DNA from: Saccharothrix deserti
GTDB taxonomy: Bacteria; Actinomycetota; Actinomycetes; Mycobacteriales; Pseudonocardiaceae
DNA length: 64,000 nucleotides
Assembly (NCBI RefSeq): GCF_009769385.1
Contig: NZ_ML775960.1
Coordinates: forward strand, 368,842 to 432,841
Reading direction: 5' to 3'
Within the stretch, counting starts at the first letter, position 1. Each line of letters begins with the position of its first letter. A program made the position numbers and the translations under genes. Below, one piece after another: positions 16,554 through 25,897 of the stretch. Below the pieces are notes generated by a model. It had not been told where the DNA came from. It did not search any database and saw only the letters and a list, made by a program, of their open reading frames with translations.

Positions 16554-17306
16554 CTAACCGTCGGTCGGCTGCGCCTTTCGCTCGACCAAGGGCAGCGAGC
16601 GCAGCTGCCGTTCCAGGTGCCACTGGAGGTGCGCGGCGACCAGGCCGCTGGCGTCGCGACGTGCCCCGGTCGGAATGCCGTCCACCACGTCCCACTGGCC
16701 GTGCAGCAGGGCGGCGAGCAGGCGCAGCGTGTCGGCGGACGGCGTGGCGCTGCCCGGCGGACGGCACCGCGGGCACACCATGCCGCCCGCGTGCACGTTG
16801 AACGCCTTGTGCGGCCCCGGGTCACCGCAGCGCGCGCACTCGTCCACCGCCGGCGCCCAGCCCGCGAACGCCATGGCGCGCATCAGGTAGGCGTCGAGGA
16901 TGAGCGAGGCGTCCCGTTCCTTGGCCGCGAGCGCCCGGAGCGCGCCGGTGACCAGCAGGTACAGCCGGAGGACGGGTTCGCCCTCCTCGGAGGTGAGCCG
17001 GTCGGCGGTCTCCAGCACCGCGCACGCCGCCGTGTAGCGCTGGTAGTCGTCCACCAGGACCACGCCGAACGCGTCCAGCGTCTCCACCTGGGTGATCACG
17101 TCGAGCGACCGTCCGGGGTAGAACTGCACGTCGACGTGCCCGAACGGCTCCAGCCGGGCGCCGAACCGGGACGACGTGCGGCGCACGCCCTTGGCCACCG
17201 CGCGCACCTTGCCGTGCTTCTGGGTGAGCAGCGTGATGATGCGGTCGGCCTCGCCGAGCTTCTGCACCCGCAGGACCACCCCGGTGTCCCGGTAGAGGTT
17301 CGCCAC
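16554..17306 (-). CDS. recO: DNA repair protein RecO
   Basis: Recombination mediator of the RecFOR pathway that loads RecA onto gapped DNA; 250 aa. The N-terminal OB fold begins [21 protein letters not shown]. The characteristic [17 protein letters not shown] segment, a central helical domain and a zinc finger with Cys157, Cys160, Cys178 and Cys181 follow. The start is GTG 17306. It follows era with an 18-base gap and precedes uppS, the standard actinobacterial order. Confidence 0.96.
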   Translation of the reverse strand: MANLYRDTGVVLRVQKLGEADRIITLLTQKHGKVRAVAKGVRRTSSRFGARLEPFGHVDVQFYPGRSLDVITQVETLDAFGVVLVDDYQRYTAACAVLETADRLTSEEGEPVLRLYLLVTGALRALAAKERDASLILDAYLMRAMAFAGWAPAVDECARCGDPGPHKAFNVHAGGMVCPRCRPPGSATPSADTLRLLAALLHGQWDVVDGIPTGARRDASGLVAAHLQWHLERQLRSLPLVERKAQPTDG

Positions 17307-17324
17307 CTGGAAACCCCAGTCTGC

Positions 17325-18221
17325 CTAGAAGCCCAGCCTGCGCAACTGCTTCGGGTCGCGCTGCCAGTCTTTGGCGATCTTGATGTGCAGGTCGAGGTAG
17401 ACGCGGGTGCCGAGCAGCTTCTCGATGTGCCTGCGGGACGTGATGCCGACCTGTTTCAGGCGTTCACCCCGGTGCCCCAGGATGATCGCCTTCTGGCTGG
17501 GGCGTTCGACGAACACGTTGGCGTGGATGTCCACCAGGTCGTCGCGGCCCTCGCGGGGCAGCATCTCCTCGACCACGACGGCGATCGAGTGCGGCAGCTC
17601 GTCCCGCACGCCCTCCAGCGCGGCCTCGCGGATCAGCTCGGCGATCAGGGTCAGCTCCGGCTCGTCGGTCAGCTCGCCGTCCGGGTAGAGCGGCGGGCCC
17701 TCGGGGAGCTTGCCCAGCACCAGGTCGGCGAGGGCGTCGACCTGGTAGCCGTCCACGGCGGAGACCGGGATCAGCTCGGCGAAGTCCATCACCTTCTGCA
17801 GCGCCAGCAGCTGCTCGGCGACCTGCTGCTGGCTCACCAGGTCGGTCTTGGTGACGATGCCGATGACCGGGGTGCGCTTGGCGATCTTCTCCAGCTCGGC
17901 GGCGATGAACTTGTCGCCGGGGCCGACCTTCTGGTCGGCGGGCACGCAGAACCCGACCACGTCCACCTCGGTCCACGTCTCCCGGACCAGGTCGTTGAGG
18001 CGCTGGCCGAGGAGGGTGCGCGGGCGGTGCAGGCCGGGGGTGTCCACGAGGACCAGCTGGCCGTCCTCGCGGTGCACGATGCCCCGGATGGTGTGGCGGG
18101 TGGTCTGCGGCTTGCTCGACGTGATCGCGACCTTGGTCCCGACCAGCGCGTTGGTCAACGTCGACTTGCCTGCGTTGGGGCGGCCGACGAAGCACGCGAA
18201 CCCGGAACGGTAACCATCCAT
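17325..18221 (-). CDS. era: GTPase Era
   Basis: Essential GTPase that binds the 3' end of 16S rRNA during 30S subunit maturation; 298 aa. G1 is GRPNAGKS (13-20), G3 is DTPGLHR, G4 is TKTD and G5 is PVSAVDGYQ. The C-terminal KH domain contains KAIILGHRGERLKQVGITSR. The start is ATG 18221. The order era, recO, uppS follows the M. tuberculosis arrangement but lacks the amiA2 amidase found between recO and era there. A GC-rich 36-base gap separates it from an unrelated gene upstream. Confidence 0.97.
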   Translation of the reverse strand: MDGYRSGFACFVGRPNAGKSTLTNALVGTKVAITSSKPQTTRHTIRGIVHREDGQLVLVDTPGLHRPRTLLGQRLNDLVRETWTEVDVVGFCVPADQKVGPGDKFIAAELEKIAKRTPVIGIVTKTDLVSQQQVAEQLLALQKVMDFAELIPVSAVDGYQVDALADLVLGKLPEGPPLYPDGELTDEPELTLIAELIREAALEGVRDELPHSIAVVVEEMLPREGRDDLVDIHANVFVERPSQKAIILGHRGERLKQVGITSRRHIEKLLGTRVYLDLHIKIAKDWQRDPKQLRRLGF

Positions 18222-18257
18222 CCGTCCATTGTCCCCGCACCCTCCGGCCGCTCCCCG

Positions 18258-19343
18258 TCAGCCCTCGTCAGCCGTTGTCAACCCCTCGAACGCCCGCAAC
18301 CCGAGCTTCGGCGCGATCTCCCGGCGAAACCACGGCAGGTAGTGGTCGTCGGGATCCTCGGAGGCCTCTCGGACCACGGCGCACCACTCGTCCCGGTCGA
18401 GCACGGCCCGGTAGCGGTCGACCAGCCGCGCTCGTCGCTCGGCCGTGGCGACCTCCATGGTGCCCAGGCGGTGGGCGATGGTGGCCGCCACGAGGTACCG
18501 GCGCAGGGTCGGCTGTTGGCGGTCCAGGTGGCCGACGTGTGCGCCCACGACCGCGTGCGCGGGTGGGTAGTGCTCAAGGGTCATGCCCATGCCGCCACAG
18601 TCGGCCATCGTCAGCAGGAGACGCCCGGTGTGATCCACGAGGTCGTCATCGGACTTGGCGGTGATGGCTTCGTGCAGGTGGGCGGCTGTCGCCACCTTGC
18701 CCGCGTAGTAGCCGTTGAGGAAATCGCCGTCGCACGCCCGCCGCAGCAGCCAATCCCGTGCGGCTCGACCACCGACCAGGCACAGGGCTTCCACCACGTA
18801 GACCCGTCCCCAGCCGGCGACCCGGTCGCCCAGCCACAACAGGGCGTCGGCGCCGCCCCGGCGGCGTTTCAGCGCCTCGGCGGCGAGCGGGCCGAACGAG
18901 TCGGACAGCAGGCCGATCGTGCGGATCAGCGGGATGTCGTCCTCGTCCCAGCCGGACGCGAGGAGCGCCAGGCCCACCGCGACCGCCTGACGATCCGTGC
19001 CGTGCCTGACCAGCCACCGCCCCGTCGTGCGGACGCGCTCCCGGTCCCACCGCAGGGCCGCGGCGGCGATGTGGTCGTTGCGGTGCATCGGCACGTAGAG
19101 GTCTCGGACGGCCTCGGCCAGGGCTTGCGGAGGCGCGTCACCGCCGAAGTGGCGGTCCAGGGCCTCGGCGACGTCAGCGCCGACCAGCCGCTGGTCGGCC
19201 TCAGGGCGGCGACGTCGTGGGCGTGGCTCGTCGGGTAGCGGTCTGCCGTCCCTCGGCAGCGGCCCGTCGGGGTGCTGCCGGTGCAGGCGCACGGCGTGGT
19301 CGTAGAGGCTGGTCCGGGGGCTTGCCCCGGTCGTCTCGCTCAC
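18258..19343 (-). CDS. hypothetical alpha-helical protein
   Basis: A 361-aa soluble protein with no recognised family. It opens SLYDHAVRLHRQHPDGPLPRDG with a proline/arginine-rich segment, then consists mostly of short helices such as EALDRHFGGDAPPQALAEAV and GRWLVRHGTDRQAVAVGLAL, a pattern that fits HEAT-like repeats. There is no signal peptide, membrane segment or catalytic motif. It is inserted between era and a SnoaL-like cluster, where the mycobacterial backbone has no counterpart, so it is probably an accessory gene. The start is GTG 19343, and base composition matches the neighbours. Confidence 0.6.
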   Translation of the reverse strand: MSETTGASPRTSLYDHAVRLHRQHPDGPLPRDGRPLPDEPRPRRRRPEADQRLVGADVAEALDRHFGGDAPPQALAEAVRDLYVPMHRNDHIAAAALRWDRERVRTTGRWLVRHGTDRQAVAVGLALLASGWDEDDIPLIRTIGLLSDSFGPLAAEALKRRRGGADALLWLGDRVAGWGRVYVVEALCLVGGRAARDWLLRRACDGDFLNGYYAGKVATAAHLHEAITAKSDDDLVDHTGRLLLTMADCGGMGMTLEHYPPAHAVVGAHVGHLDRQQPTLRRYLVAATIAHRLGTMEVATAERRARLVDRYRAVLDRDEWCAVVREASEDPDDHYLPWFRREIAPKLGLRAFEGLTTADEG

Positions 19344-19586
19344 CGGTGGGCGGGAGACTCGATTCTCTCGGTCATGATCGCGATGCTACCGGCCGCCGTC
19401 GGTCGCACGCGGCCCAATCGGTGTTCATGGTCGAGGCGAGGCACCCTTTCAGGCGTAGGCACTACTCCGTTTGGCTGGGCGACACCCCCGGCCCGGACAC
19501 ATGTGACCTACGGCACTAGTGCGAATGGCCTACGAGGCAGAGCCTTGTGGGCGCAATCGAGTGACCTAGCCCGACAAGGAGGCGAG

Positions 19587-20027
19587 ATGGCGAAGAACGA
19601 CCTCACACGCCTGGAAGAGGCGTGCGTCAAAGCCTGGGACCAGCACGACGCGGACTCCTTCGTGAACCTGCTCACGGAGGACTGCGTGCTGACCGACGAC
19701 CTGGAACCGAAGCCCATGCGCTCGCGTGACGCGGCACGCCAGTACTTCGAGTCGTGGTCCTCCGCGTTCCCGGACATGCGGGTCAAGGAGAAGAACCGGG
19801 TGATCGGCGACGACTCGATCGCCGTCGAGCTGCAGATGAGCGGGACCAACACCGGGCCGCTCAACGTGGGCGGCAACCGGGTGGCGCCGACCGGCAAGAA
19901 GGTCAGCGCGGGTCTCAACATCTTCATGAAGGCCCAGGGCGGCAAGATCAAGGAGATCCACAGCCACTCCGACAACCTGACCATGATGAGCCAGCTCGGC
20001 CTGGCGAGCGCGTCCACACGAGCCTGA
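19587..20027 (+). CDS. SnoaL/NTF2-like protein (copy 1 of a tandem family)
   Basis: A 146-aa single-domain protein of the SnoaL-like NTF2 superfamily: helix TRLEEACVKAWDQHDADSFV, then LLTEDCVLTDDLEP, YFESWSSAFPDMRVKEKNRV, VELQMSGTNTGPLNVGG and a last strand GGKIKEIHSHSDNLTMM. Such folds include polyketide cyclases, ketosteroid isomerases and uncharacterised binding proteins. The ribosome-binding site AAGGAGG is strong. It is 19 bases from a second gene holding two more copies of the same domain, so the three domains arose by tandem duplication. The 243-base gap upstream holds a GCACTAGTGC palindrome (19513-19522) between two CCTACG repeats, possibly the promoter region. Confidence 0.82.
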   Translation: MAKNDLTRLEEACVKAWDQHDADSFVNLLTEDCVLTDDLEPKPMRSRDAARQYFESWSSAFPDMRVKEKNRVIGDDSIAVELQMSGTNTGPLNVGGNRVAPTGKKVSAGLNIFMKAQGGKIKEIHSHSDNLTMMSQLGLASASTRA

Positions 20028-20046
20028 CCGTCGACAAGGAGGGAAC

Positions 20047-20943
20047 ATGACGACGAAAGAAGAACTCCGGCGCCTGGACGATGTGGGTATCGCGTCGTGG
20101 GACCGACACGACCCGGATGCGTTCGTCAACCTGTTCGCGGACAACTTCGAGTGGGTCGACGACTCCCTGCCGGCGCCGATGCGCAGCCGTGAGGAGGCGC
20201 GCCGGTTCACCGAGTCGTGGTTCACCGCGTTCCCGGACATGCACCTGCGTGAGATCAACCGGGTCGTCGGGGACGACTCGGTCGCCTCGGAAGTCGAGTT
20301 CACCGGCACGAACCAGGGCCCGCTGAACTTCGGCGACCGGCAGATCCCCCCGACCGGCAAGAAGGTCTCGAGCCGCAGCACGGTGTTCGCCCGGATCGAG
20401 AACGGCAAGATCAAAGAGTTCCACACCCACCCCGACGCCATAGGCCTGATGGCCCAGCTCGGCGTGGTGGACTCCTCGCTGAGCCCCTCGCGCGCGGAGT
20501 CCGCCATGTCCAGGGAAGACCTCATCCGCCTGGACGACCAGCAGACCGAGGCGTTCAACCGGGGCGACGCCGACGCCTTCATCAACACGCTGGCGGACGA
20601 CTTCGTGTGGATCGACGACGTCGCGCCGGAGCCGATCCGCGACCGCGACTCGGCGCGCCGGTACGTCCAGACCTGGATGACCGCGTTCCCGGACATGCGG
20701 GTGCGCGTGACCAACCGGGTCGTCGGCGACGACTCGGTGGCCGACGAGCTGGAGCTCACCGGCACCAACAGCGGTGAGCTGGACCTCGGCGGCGGCAACC
20801 GCGTGCCCGCGACCAGGCGGAAGGTCGCCGTCCGGGGCTCGTCCTTCATCAGGGCCCGCAACGGCAAGATCACCGAGTTCCACAGCTACAGCGACAACAT
20901 GAGCATGCTCACGCAGCTCGGCCTGGCCGAAGCACCCGCCTGA
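20047..20943 (+). CDS. two-domain SnoaL/NTF2-like fusion protein
   Basis: A 298-aa protein made of two full SnoaL-like domains (about 1-142 and 154-298), each similar to the 146-aa product just upstream. Domain 1 contains FTAFPDMHLREINRVVGDDS, domain 2 contains MTAFPDMRVRVTNRVVGDDS. The domain boundary reads AQLGVVDSSLSPSRAESAMS. Copy 1 and domain 2 both end soon after the equivalent QLGL, so the fusion looks like loss of a stop between neighbouring genes, with an internal ATG at 20506 marking the old start. A GGAGGG site precedes ATG 20047. It may form a pseudo-dimer by itself. No substrate is known. Confidence 0.83.
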   Translation: MTTKEELRRLDDVGIASWDRHDPDAFVNLFADNFEWVDDSLPAPMRSREEARRFTESWFTAFPDMHLREINRVVGDDSVASEVEFTGTNQGPLNFGDRQIPPTGKKVSSRSTVFARIENGKIKEFHTHPDAIGLMAQLGVVDSSLSPSRAESAMSREDLIRLDDQQTEAFNRGDADAFINTLADDFVWIDDVAPEPIRDRDSARRYVQTWMTAFPDMRVRVTNRVVGDDSVADELELTGTNSGELDLGGGNRVPATRRKVAVRGSSFIRARNGKITEFHSYSDNMSMLTQLGLAEAPA

Positions 20944-21022
20944 CCGTGTTGGATTGCCGACGCGACCTCGCGTGGTGGTTGGCCGTGTTGATGGCCGCGC
21001 CTCCGGCACGACCTCCAACGCG

Positions 21023-21361
21023 TCAGTCCAACACCGTTTCGAGCAACGCTCCCGAGGCGTCGGCGCGCAGGACCGGAGCGCCGGCGGTGAGGTCGCGGAC
21101 GGCGGCCAGGGACTCCTGGTCCACGGCGTCGGCGGCGGTGACGACGGCGGCTGCCTCCAGGCCCTCGGCGCCGCTGGACACGGCTGCCGCCACCGCCGCC
21201 TGGAGCGCGGTCAGCTCGAGCGAGGGCAGCGCCACGGTGGTGGCCGTGTAGGTGCGGCCGTCGGTATCCCGGACGGCCGCACCTTCCGACGCGCCCGTGC
21301 GGGCCTTCGCCGAACGCGCCAGCGTGATGATCTTCTGGTCCTCGGGGTCGAGGTCAGTCAC
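21023..21361 (-). CDS. cytidine deaminase-like protein lacking the active site
   Basis: A 112-aa protein at the position of mycobacterial Rv2365c, next to the CorC-like gene. It keeps parts of a cytidine deaminase fold, such as ITLARSAKARTGASEGAAVRD, GRTYTATTVALPSLELTALQ and the helix ELTALQAAVAAAVSSG. The zinc-binding motifs HAE/CAE and PCxxC are absent, and there are no cysteines or histidines at all. It is therefore unlikely to be a deaminase and may be a structural or regulatory relative. The GTG start lies inside the corC-like gene (8-base overlap), so it is the last gene of the phoH-ybeY operon. Confidence 0.72.
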   Translation of the reverse strand: MTDLDPEDQKIITLARSAKARTGASEGAAVRDTDGRTYTATTVALPSLELTALQAAVAAAVSSGAEGLEAAAVVTAADAVDQESLAAVRDLTAGAPVLRADASGALLETVLD

Positions 21362-22652
21362 CGGGGTTCCCCTCGCCGTTGTCGCTGTTCACCGGCCGGA
21401 CGAGCACCGTCGTGATGCGCATCCGCCCGCGTTCGTCCTTACCGCCCTCGGCCCGCATCCGCAGGCCCGCGATCTCCGCTTCCGTACCCGGCAGCGGCAC
21501 GCGGCCCAGGCGCTGGGCCAGCAGACCGCCGACGGTCTCCACCTCGTGGTCGTCCAGTTCCGTGCCGAACAACGCGTCCAGGTCGTCCACCGGCAACCGC
21601 GCGCTGACCCGCACCGAGCCGTCGGTCAGGTGCTCCACCGGCGGCCGGTCGTCGGTGTCCGACTCGTCGGTGATCTCGCCGACGATCTCCTCGAGGATGT
21701 CCTCGATGGTGAGCAGCCCCGCCGTGCCGCCGTACTCGTCGACCACGATCGCCAGGTGGTTGCGCGACAGCTGCATCTCCCGCAGCAGGTCCGCGATCGG
21801 CTTCGAGTCCGGGATGAACGACGCGGGTTTCATCACGTCCGCCACGGACGTGCCGTTCGGCTCGTCGGCCAACGTCAGCCGCACCAGGTCCTTGAGGTTC
21901 ACCACGCCGACGATGTCGTCGACGCTCTCCCCGATCACCGGCACCCGCGTGTAGCCGGTACGCAGGGACAGGGCCAGCGCCTGGCGGATCGACTTGGTCT
22001 GCTCGATCCACACGATCTCGGTGCGCGGCACCATCACCTCGCGCGCGATCGTGTCGCCCAGCTCGAAGACCGAGTGGATCATCTCCCGCTCGCCCTCGTC
22101 CACGACGCCGCGTTCCTGCGCCATGTCGACCAGCTCGCGCAACTCGACCTCGGACGAGAACGGCCCCTCGCGGAAGCCCTTGCCGGGGGTGATCGCGTTG
22201 CCGAACAGGATCAGCAGCCTGCTCAACGGCCCCAGCACGCGCCCGAGCACCCGGATCGGGCCCGCCGCGAGCAGGCTCACCGCATACGGGTGCTGCCTGC
22301 CGAGCGTCCGCGGACCCACGCCGACCAGCACGTACGACACCACGAGCATGCTCAGCCCGGCGACCAGCATGGCGACCCAGTCGGTGGCGATGAGCTCGAA
22401 GCACACCACCGTCACCAGCACGGTCGCCGCCAGCTCGCAGCCCAGCCGCAGCAACAGCAGCAGGTTCACGTGCCGCGGCCGGTCGGCCAGCAGCTGGATC
22501 AACTGCCCGGTGCCCGCCCGACCCTGCCGCTGCAACGCCTCGACCCGCGCCCGCGACACCGTGCCCAGCGCGGCGTCCGCACCCGCGAACGCACCGGCCG
22601 TCAACACCAACACCACGGCCAGCACCAGCAAGCCGGCGGAACTGCCTATCAC
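21354..22652 (-). CDS. hemolysin/CorC family CBS-domain membrane protein
   Basis: A 432-aa protein with the classical three-part layout. An N-terminal DUF21/CNNM membrane domain has about four helices (residues 5-140). Tandem CBS domains occupy about 200-330, with PRTEIVWIEQTKSIRQALAL and IVVDEYGGTAGLLTIEDILE. A C-terminal CorC_HlyC transporter-associated domain follows (VSARLPVDDLDALFGTELDD). Members bind magnesium-ATP and affect Mg2+ or Co2+ export; 'hemolysin' is a historical name. It is the counterpart of Rv2366c. The start is GTG 22652, ten bases behind ybeY in the same operon. Confidence 0.93.
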   Translation of the reverse strand: MIGSSAGLLVLAVVLVLTAGAFAGADAALGTVSRARVEALQRQGRAGTGQLIQLLADRPRHVNLLLLLRLGCELAATVLVTVVCFELIATDWVAMLVAGLSMLVVSYVLVGVGPRTLGRQHPYAVSLLAAGPIRVLGRVLGPLSRLLILFGNAITPGKGFREGPFSSEVELRELVDMAQERGVVDEGEREMIHSVFELGDTIAREVMVPRTEIVWIEQTKSIRQALALSLRTGYTRVPVIGESVDDIVGVVNLKDLVRLTLADEPNGTSVADVMKPASFIPDSKPIADLLREMQLSRNHLAIVVDEYGGTAGLLTIEDILEEIVGEITDESDTDDRPPVEHLTDGSVRVSARLPVDDLDALFGTELDDHEVETVGGLLAQRLGRVPLPGTEAEIAGLRMRAEGGKDERGRMRITTVLVRPVNSDNGEGNPGD

Positions 22653-22662
22653 CTCGGCCGCC

Positions 22663-23217
22663 TCAGGGTGTCGGCTCGGGCCGGTCCGCGTCTTCCAGGC
22701 CGACCGCCCCGAGGAGCTTCGAGTCGGCCTCGCGCTGCGCCGACTTGCGCTCCGCCTCGGCCGCCGCGGTGCGGAAGTCGCCCAGGATGCGGTTCTGCAG
22801 CGTGAACATCTCCCGCTCCTCGGCGGGCTCGGCGTGGTCGTAGCCGAGCAGGTGCAGCACGCCGTGCACGGTCAGCAGGTGCAGTTCGTCCAGCAGGCTG
22901 TGGCCCGCCTTCTTGGCCTGGTCCTTGGCGAAGTCCGGGCACAGCACGATGTCCCCGAGCAGCGCCGGGCCGAGGCCCGCCGCGTCGGGACGGCGCGCCG
23001 AGTCCAGCTCGTCCATCGGGAACGCCATCACGTCCGTCGGGCCCGGCAGGTCCATCCAGCGCTGGTGCAGGTCCGCCATCACGTCCAGCTCCACCAGCAG
23101 GACGGACAACTCGGCCAACGGGCTGACGCCCATCCGGTCCAGGGCGAACCGGGCGGCGGAGACGATGGACGGCTCGTCCACGTTCACGCCCGACTCGTTC
23201 GCGATCTCGATGCTCAC
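22663..23217 (-). CDS. ybeY: endoribonuclease YbeY
   Basis: Zinc endoribonuclease involved in 16S rRNA 3' maturation and ribosome quality control; 184 aa. The metal triad is His118, His122 and His128 in [11 protein letters not shown], with the upstream [11 protein letters not shown] strand typical of the family. A longer C-terminal tail (about 155-184) is charged and probably flexible. GTG 23217 starts five bases after the phoH stop. The order phoH-ybeY-corC is the conserved actinobacterial one, and Era, with a related role in rRNA maturation, is encoded nearby on the same strand. Confidence 0.96.
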   Translation of the reverse strand: MSIEIANESGVNVDEPSIVSAARFALDRMGVSPLAELSVLLVELDVMADLHQRWMDLPGPTDVMAFPMDELDSARRPDAAGLGPALLGDIVLCPDFAKDQAKKAGHSLLDELHLLTVHGVLHLLGYDHAEPAEEREMFTLQNRILGDFRTAAAEAERKSAQREADSKLLGAVGLEDADRPEPTP

Positions 23218-23222
23218 GGCGC

Positions 23223-24299
<1,077 letters not shown>

Positions 24300-24448
24300 G
24301 TGGCCTCGGGCCCTCTTCCTGCGCGTTCGCGCCGTGCTCGGACAATCTGCGTGTGAATTCGACCTACCCGGTCGATGCTAGCCGTCCCCACCGACACTCC
24401 GCACCGGAGTAAGGAACGGGTTGGACACGGCCTGATCTACTCGAGGCC

Positions 24449-24562
24449 GTGGAGGAGTTGCGCCTGCCCACCTCCGACGACCTGCCCGCCTGCCTCCGCC
24501 TGGCACGGGACCGGCAGTGGCCCGAGGAACCGGACAAGTGGGCGTTCCTGCTCCGGGTGCGT
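24449..24562 (+). pseudogene. truncated 5' fragment of a GNAT acetyltransferase gene
   Basis: From GTG 24449 about 38 codons read like the start of a GNAT enzyme: LRLPTSDDLPACLRLARDRQ followed by WPEEPDKWAFLL, a typical first strand-helix of the fold. The similarity stops where the antisense HIT gene ends (its stop is at 24569); beyond it the frame is only the reverse of HIT. The acetyl-CoA binding part is therefore missing. It is read as a deletion remnant. The 149 bases between it and the phoH start show no other feature. Confidence 0.5.
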
Positions 24563-24568
24563 CAGGCC

Positions 24569-24910
24569 TCAGGCCAGCGGGCCGAGCCGTCGTCCGCCGA
24601 GGACGTGCAGGTGGGCGTGGAAGACGGTCTGGCCCGCGTCCGCACCGGTGTTGAACAGCAGTCGGTAGCCGCTGCCGGCGACGCCCTCGGACTTCGCCAC
24701 CTCGCCGGCGGCCAGGAACAGGTCGTCCAGCACGGTGGGCGCGGCGGCGGCCAGGGTCACGGCGTCCGGGGCGTGCACCTTGGGCACCAGGACCACGTGT
24801 GTCGGCGCTTGCGGTGAGATGTCGCGGAACGCCAGCGTGGTGTCGGTCTCGTGCACCACGGTGGCCGGGATCTCGCGGGCGACGATGCGGCAGAACAGGC
24901 AGTCGGACAT
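24569..24910 (-). CDS. HIT family (histidine triad) protein
   Basis: A 113-aa histidine triad nucleotide-binding protein. CLFCRIVAREIPATVV at the N-terminus carries a Cys pair (4 and 7), PQAPTHVVLVPKVH the central strand, and the catalytic triad lies in HAHLHV near the C-terminus. HIT proteins hydrolyse AMP-lysine and related phosphoramidates, and their natural substrates in bacteria are uncertain. Length and motifs are complete. It lies upstream of the phoH operon on the same strand but about 270 bases away. The repeat array at 24947-25026 lies upstream of its start. Confidence 0.93.
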   Translation of the reverse strand: MSDCLFCRIVAREIPATVVHETDTTLAFRDISPQAPTHVVLVPKVHAPDAVTLAAAAPTVLDDLFLAAGEVAKSEGVAGSGYRLLFNTGADAGQTVFHAHLHVLGGRRLGPLA

Positions 24911-24946
24911 GGCTCCGCAGGCTACTCACCACCCGCCATCCCAGCC

Positions 24947-25026
24947 GTAGGACTCACGCGCTCCGAACGTAGGACACACGCGTTCTGGACGTAGGACACA
25001 CGCGTTCTGGAGGTAGGACTCACGGG
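24947..25026. repeat. four-unit tandem repeat, 22-bp period, core GTAGGACACACGCG
   Basis: Cores start at 24947, 24969, 24991 and 25013, exactly 22 bases apart. Units 2 and 3 are GTAGGACACACGCG, unit 1 is GTAGGACTCACGCG and unit 4 GTAGGACTCACGGG. The last unit contains the stop codon of the hydrolase ending at 25020. Related units occur at 39545-39690. The array is too short and lacks the long unique spacers of a CRISPR. Confidence 0.9.
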
Positions 25027-25697
25027 TGGGCTAGGCGGAGGGCGGCGGTGCGGGAGGCGGTCCAGGCGGCGGTGCCGGGGGTGATCAGGGACATGTGGTC
25101 GGTGGCGGGCAGGGCGATCAGTTCGGCGCCGGAGGCGCGGGCGAAGGCCTCGCTCTGGGCGAACGGGACGTCCTCGTCGGCCTCGCCGTGGACCAGGATC
25201 ATCGGCTTGTCGATCGGCAGGAGGGCGGCTGGGGAGGCGTCGGCGTAGAGGGTCGGGACTTCCTGAGGGGTGCCGCCCAGCAGTTCGGCCGCGCGGCGGG
25301 TGATCTGGGGGTGTTGGAGGAAGTCCAAGACCCCTGCTTGGGCCACTGCACCGATCACGCGGGGGTGGCGGGCGGCGGCCCACACGGCCAGATGACCACC
25401 GGCGGAGTGACCCAGCGTGACAACGGGGCCGAGGGCCGGGTCCAGGGCGTCGATCGCGGCGAGCACGTCGTTCCCGGTCTCGGGCCACCCGCCGCCGCCG
25501 TCCACCCGCCGGTACTCGATGTTGTACGCGGCCACGCCGTGGGCGACGAGGTCGGCGGCCAGGGGCCTGCCCAGTTCCAGCCCATAACGCTGATGCCAAA
25601 AACCACCATGGATTACCACGATGACGGGAAACAATTCACCAGCAGGCGAGTAAAACTCACCGAACTGACTCGGGTGCCCGCCGTAGACGATGCGCAA
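25020..25697 (-). CDS. alpha/beta hydrolase, esterase / kynurenine formamidase-like
   Basis: A 225-aa alpha/beta hydrolase. The oxyanion motif is HGGFWHQRY (30-38), the nucleophile serine is in GHSAGGH (about 94-100), and the acid/base pair is probably Asp in GEADEDVPF and His in ATDHMSLI. The HGGFW form is typical of BD-FAE and kynurenine formamidase-like esterases. The start is a TTG at 25697 with GGGGG upstream; no ATG or GTG fits the conserved N-terminus. The final codons and stop lie within an intergenic repeat unit, so the C-terminus was shaped by repeat insertion. The substrate is unknown. Confidence 0.85.
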   Translation of the reverse strand: MRIVYGGHPSQFGEFYSPAGELFPVIVVIHGGFWHQRYGLELGRPLAADLVAHGVAAYNIEYRRVDGGGGWPETGNDVLAAIDALDPALGPVVTLGHSAGGHLAVWAAARHPRVIGAVAQAGVLDFLQHPQITRRAAELLGGTPQEVPTLYADASPAALLPIDKPMILVHGEADEDVPFAQSEAFARASGAELIALPATDHMSLITPGTAAWTASRTAALRLAHP

Positions 25698-25715
25698 TCA
25701 AAACCCCCGCACGCA

Positions 25716-25767
25716 AAAGAGGGCCGCGTCGCGGTGGGACCTGGGGGTCGTCCCACCGCGACGCGGC
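25716..25767 (-). terminator. intrinsic terminator of the hrcA-dnaJ-rsmE unit
   Basis: An 18-bp perfect stem: GCCGCGTCGCGGTGGGAC (25723-25740) pairs with GTCCCACCGCGACGCGGC (25750-25767), with a 9-base loop. On the minus strand it is followed by CCTCTTTT, so it is a canonical terminator downstream of rsmE. A second small hairpin, GCCGGAC/GTCCGGC (25771-25797), lies just upstream of it. Confidence 0.88.
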
Positions 25768-25897
25768 AGCGCCGGACCGAGGGGGGAGGTGTCCGGCGAG
25801 TCTGGTGTGAAGGGCTGATCGCGTTTAGACCAATGCAACCCCTCGGCCATGAGCGTAACCCCTATGTCTGGCATTCGCCAGAAGGGAGCAAGGCCAA

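Noticed and set aside
16506-19238. A 910-codon open frame on the + strand
   Set aside because: It runs antisense through recO, era and the next gene, all of which have strong family motifs. The frame is a codon-bias artefact.
24947-25026. Possible CRISPR array
   Set aside because: Spacers are only 8 bases and nearly identical, the period is 22 bases, and no cas gene is near. It is a short tandem repeat.
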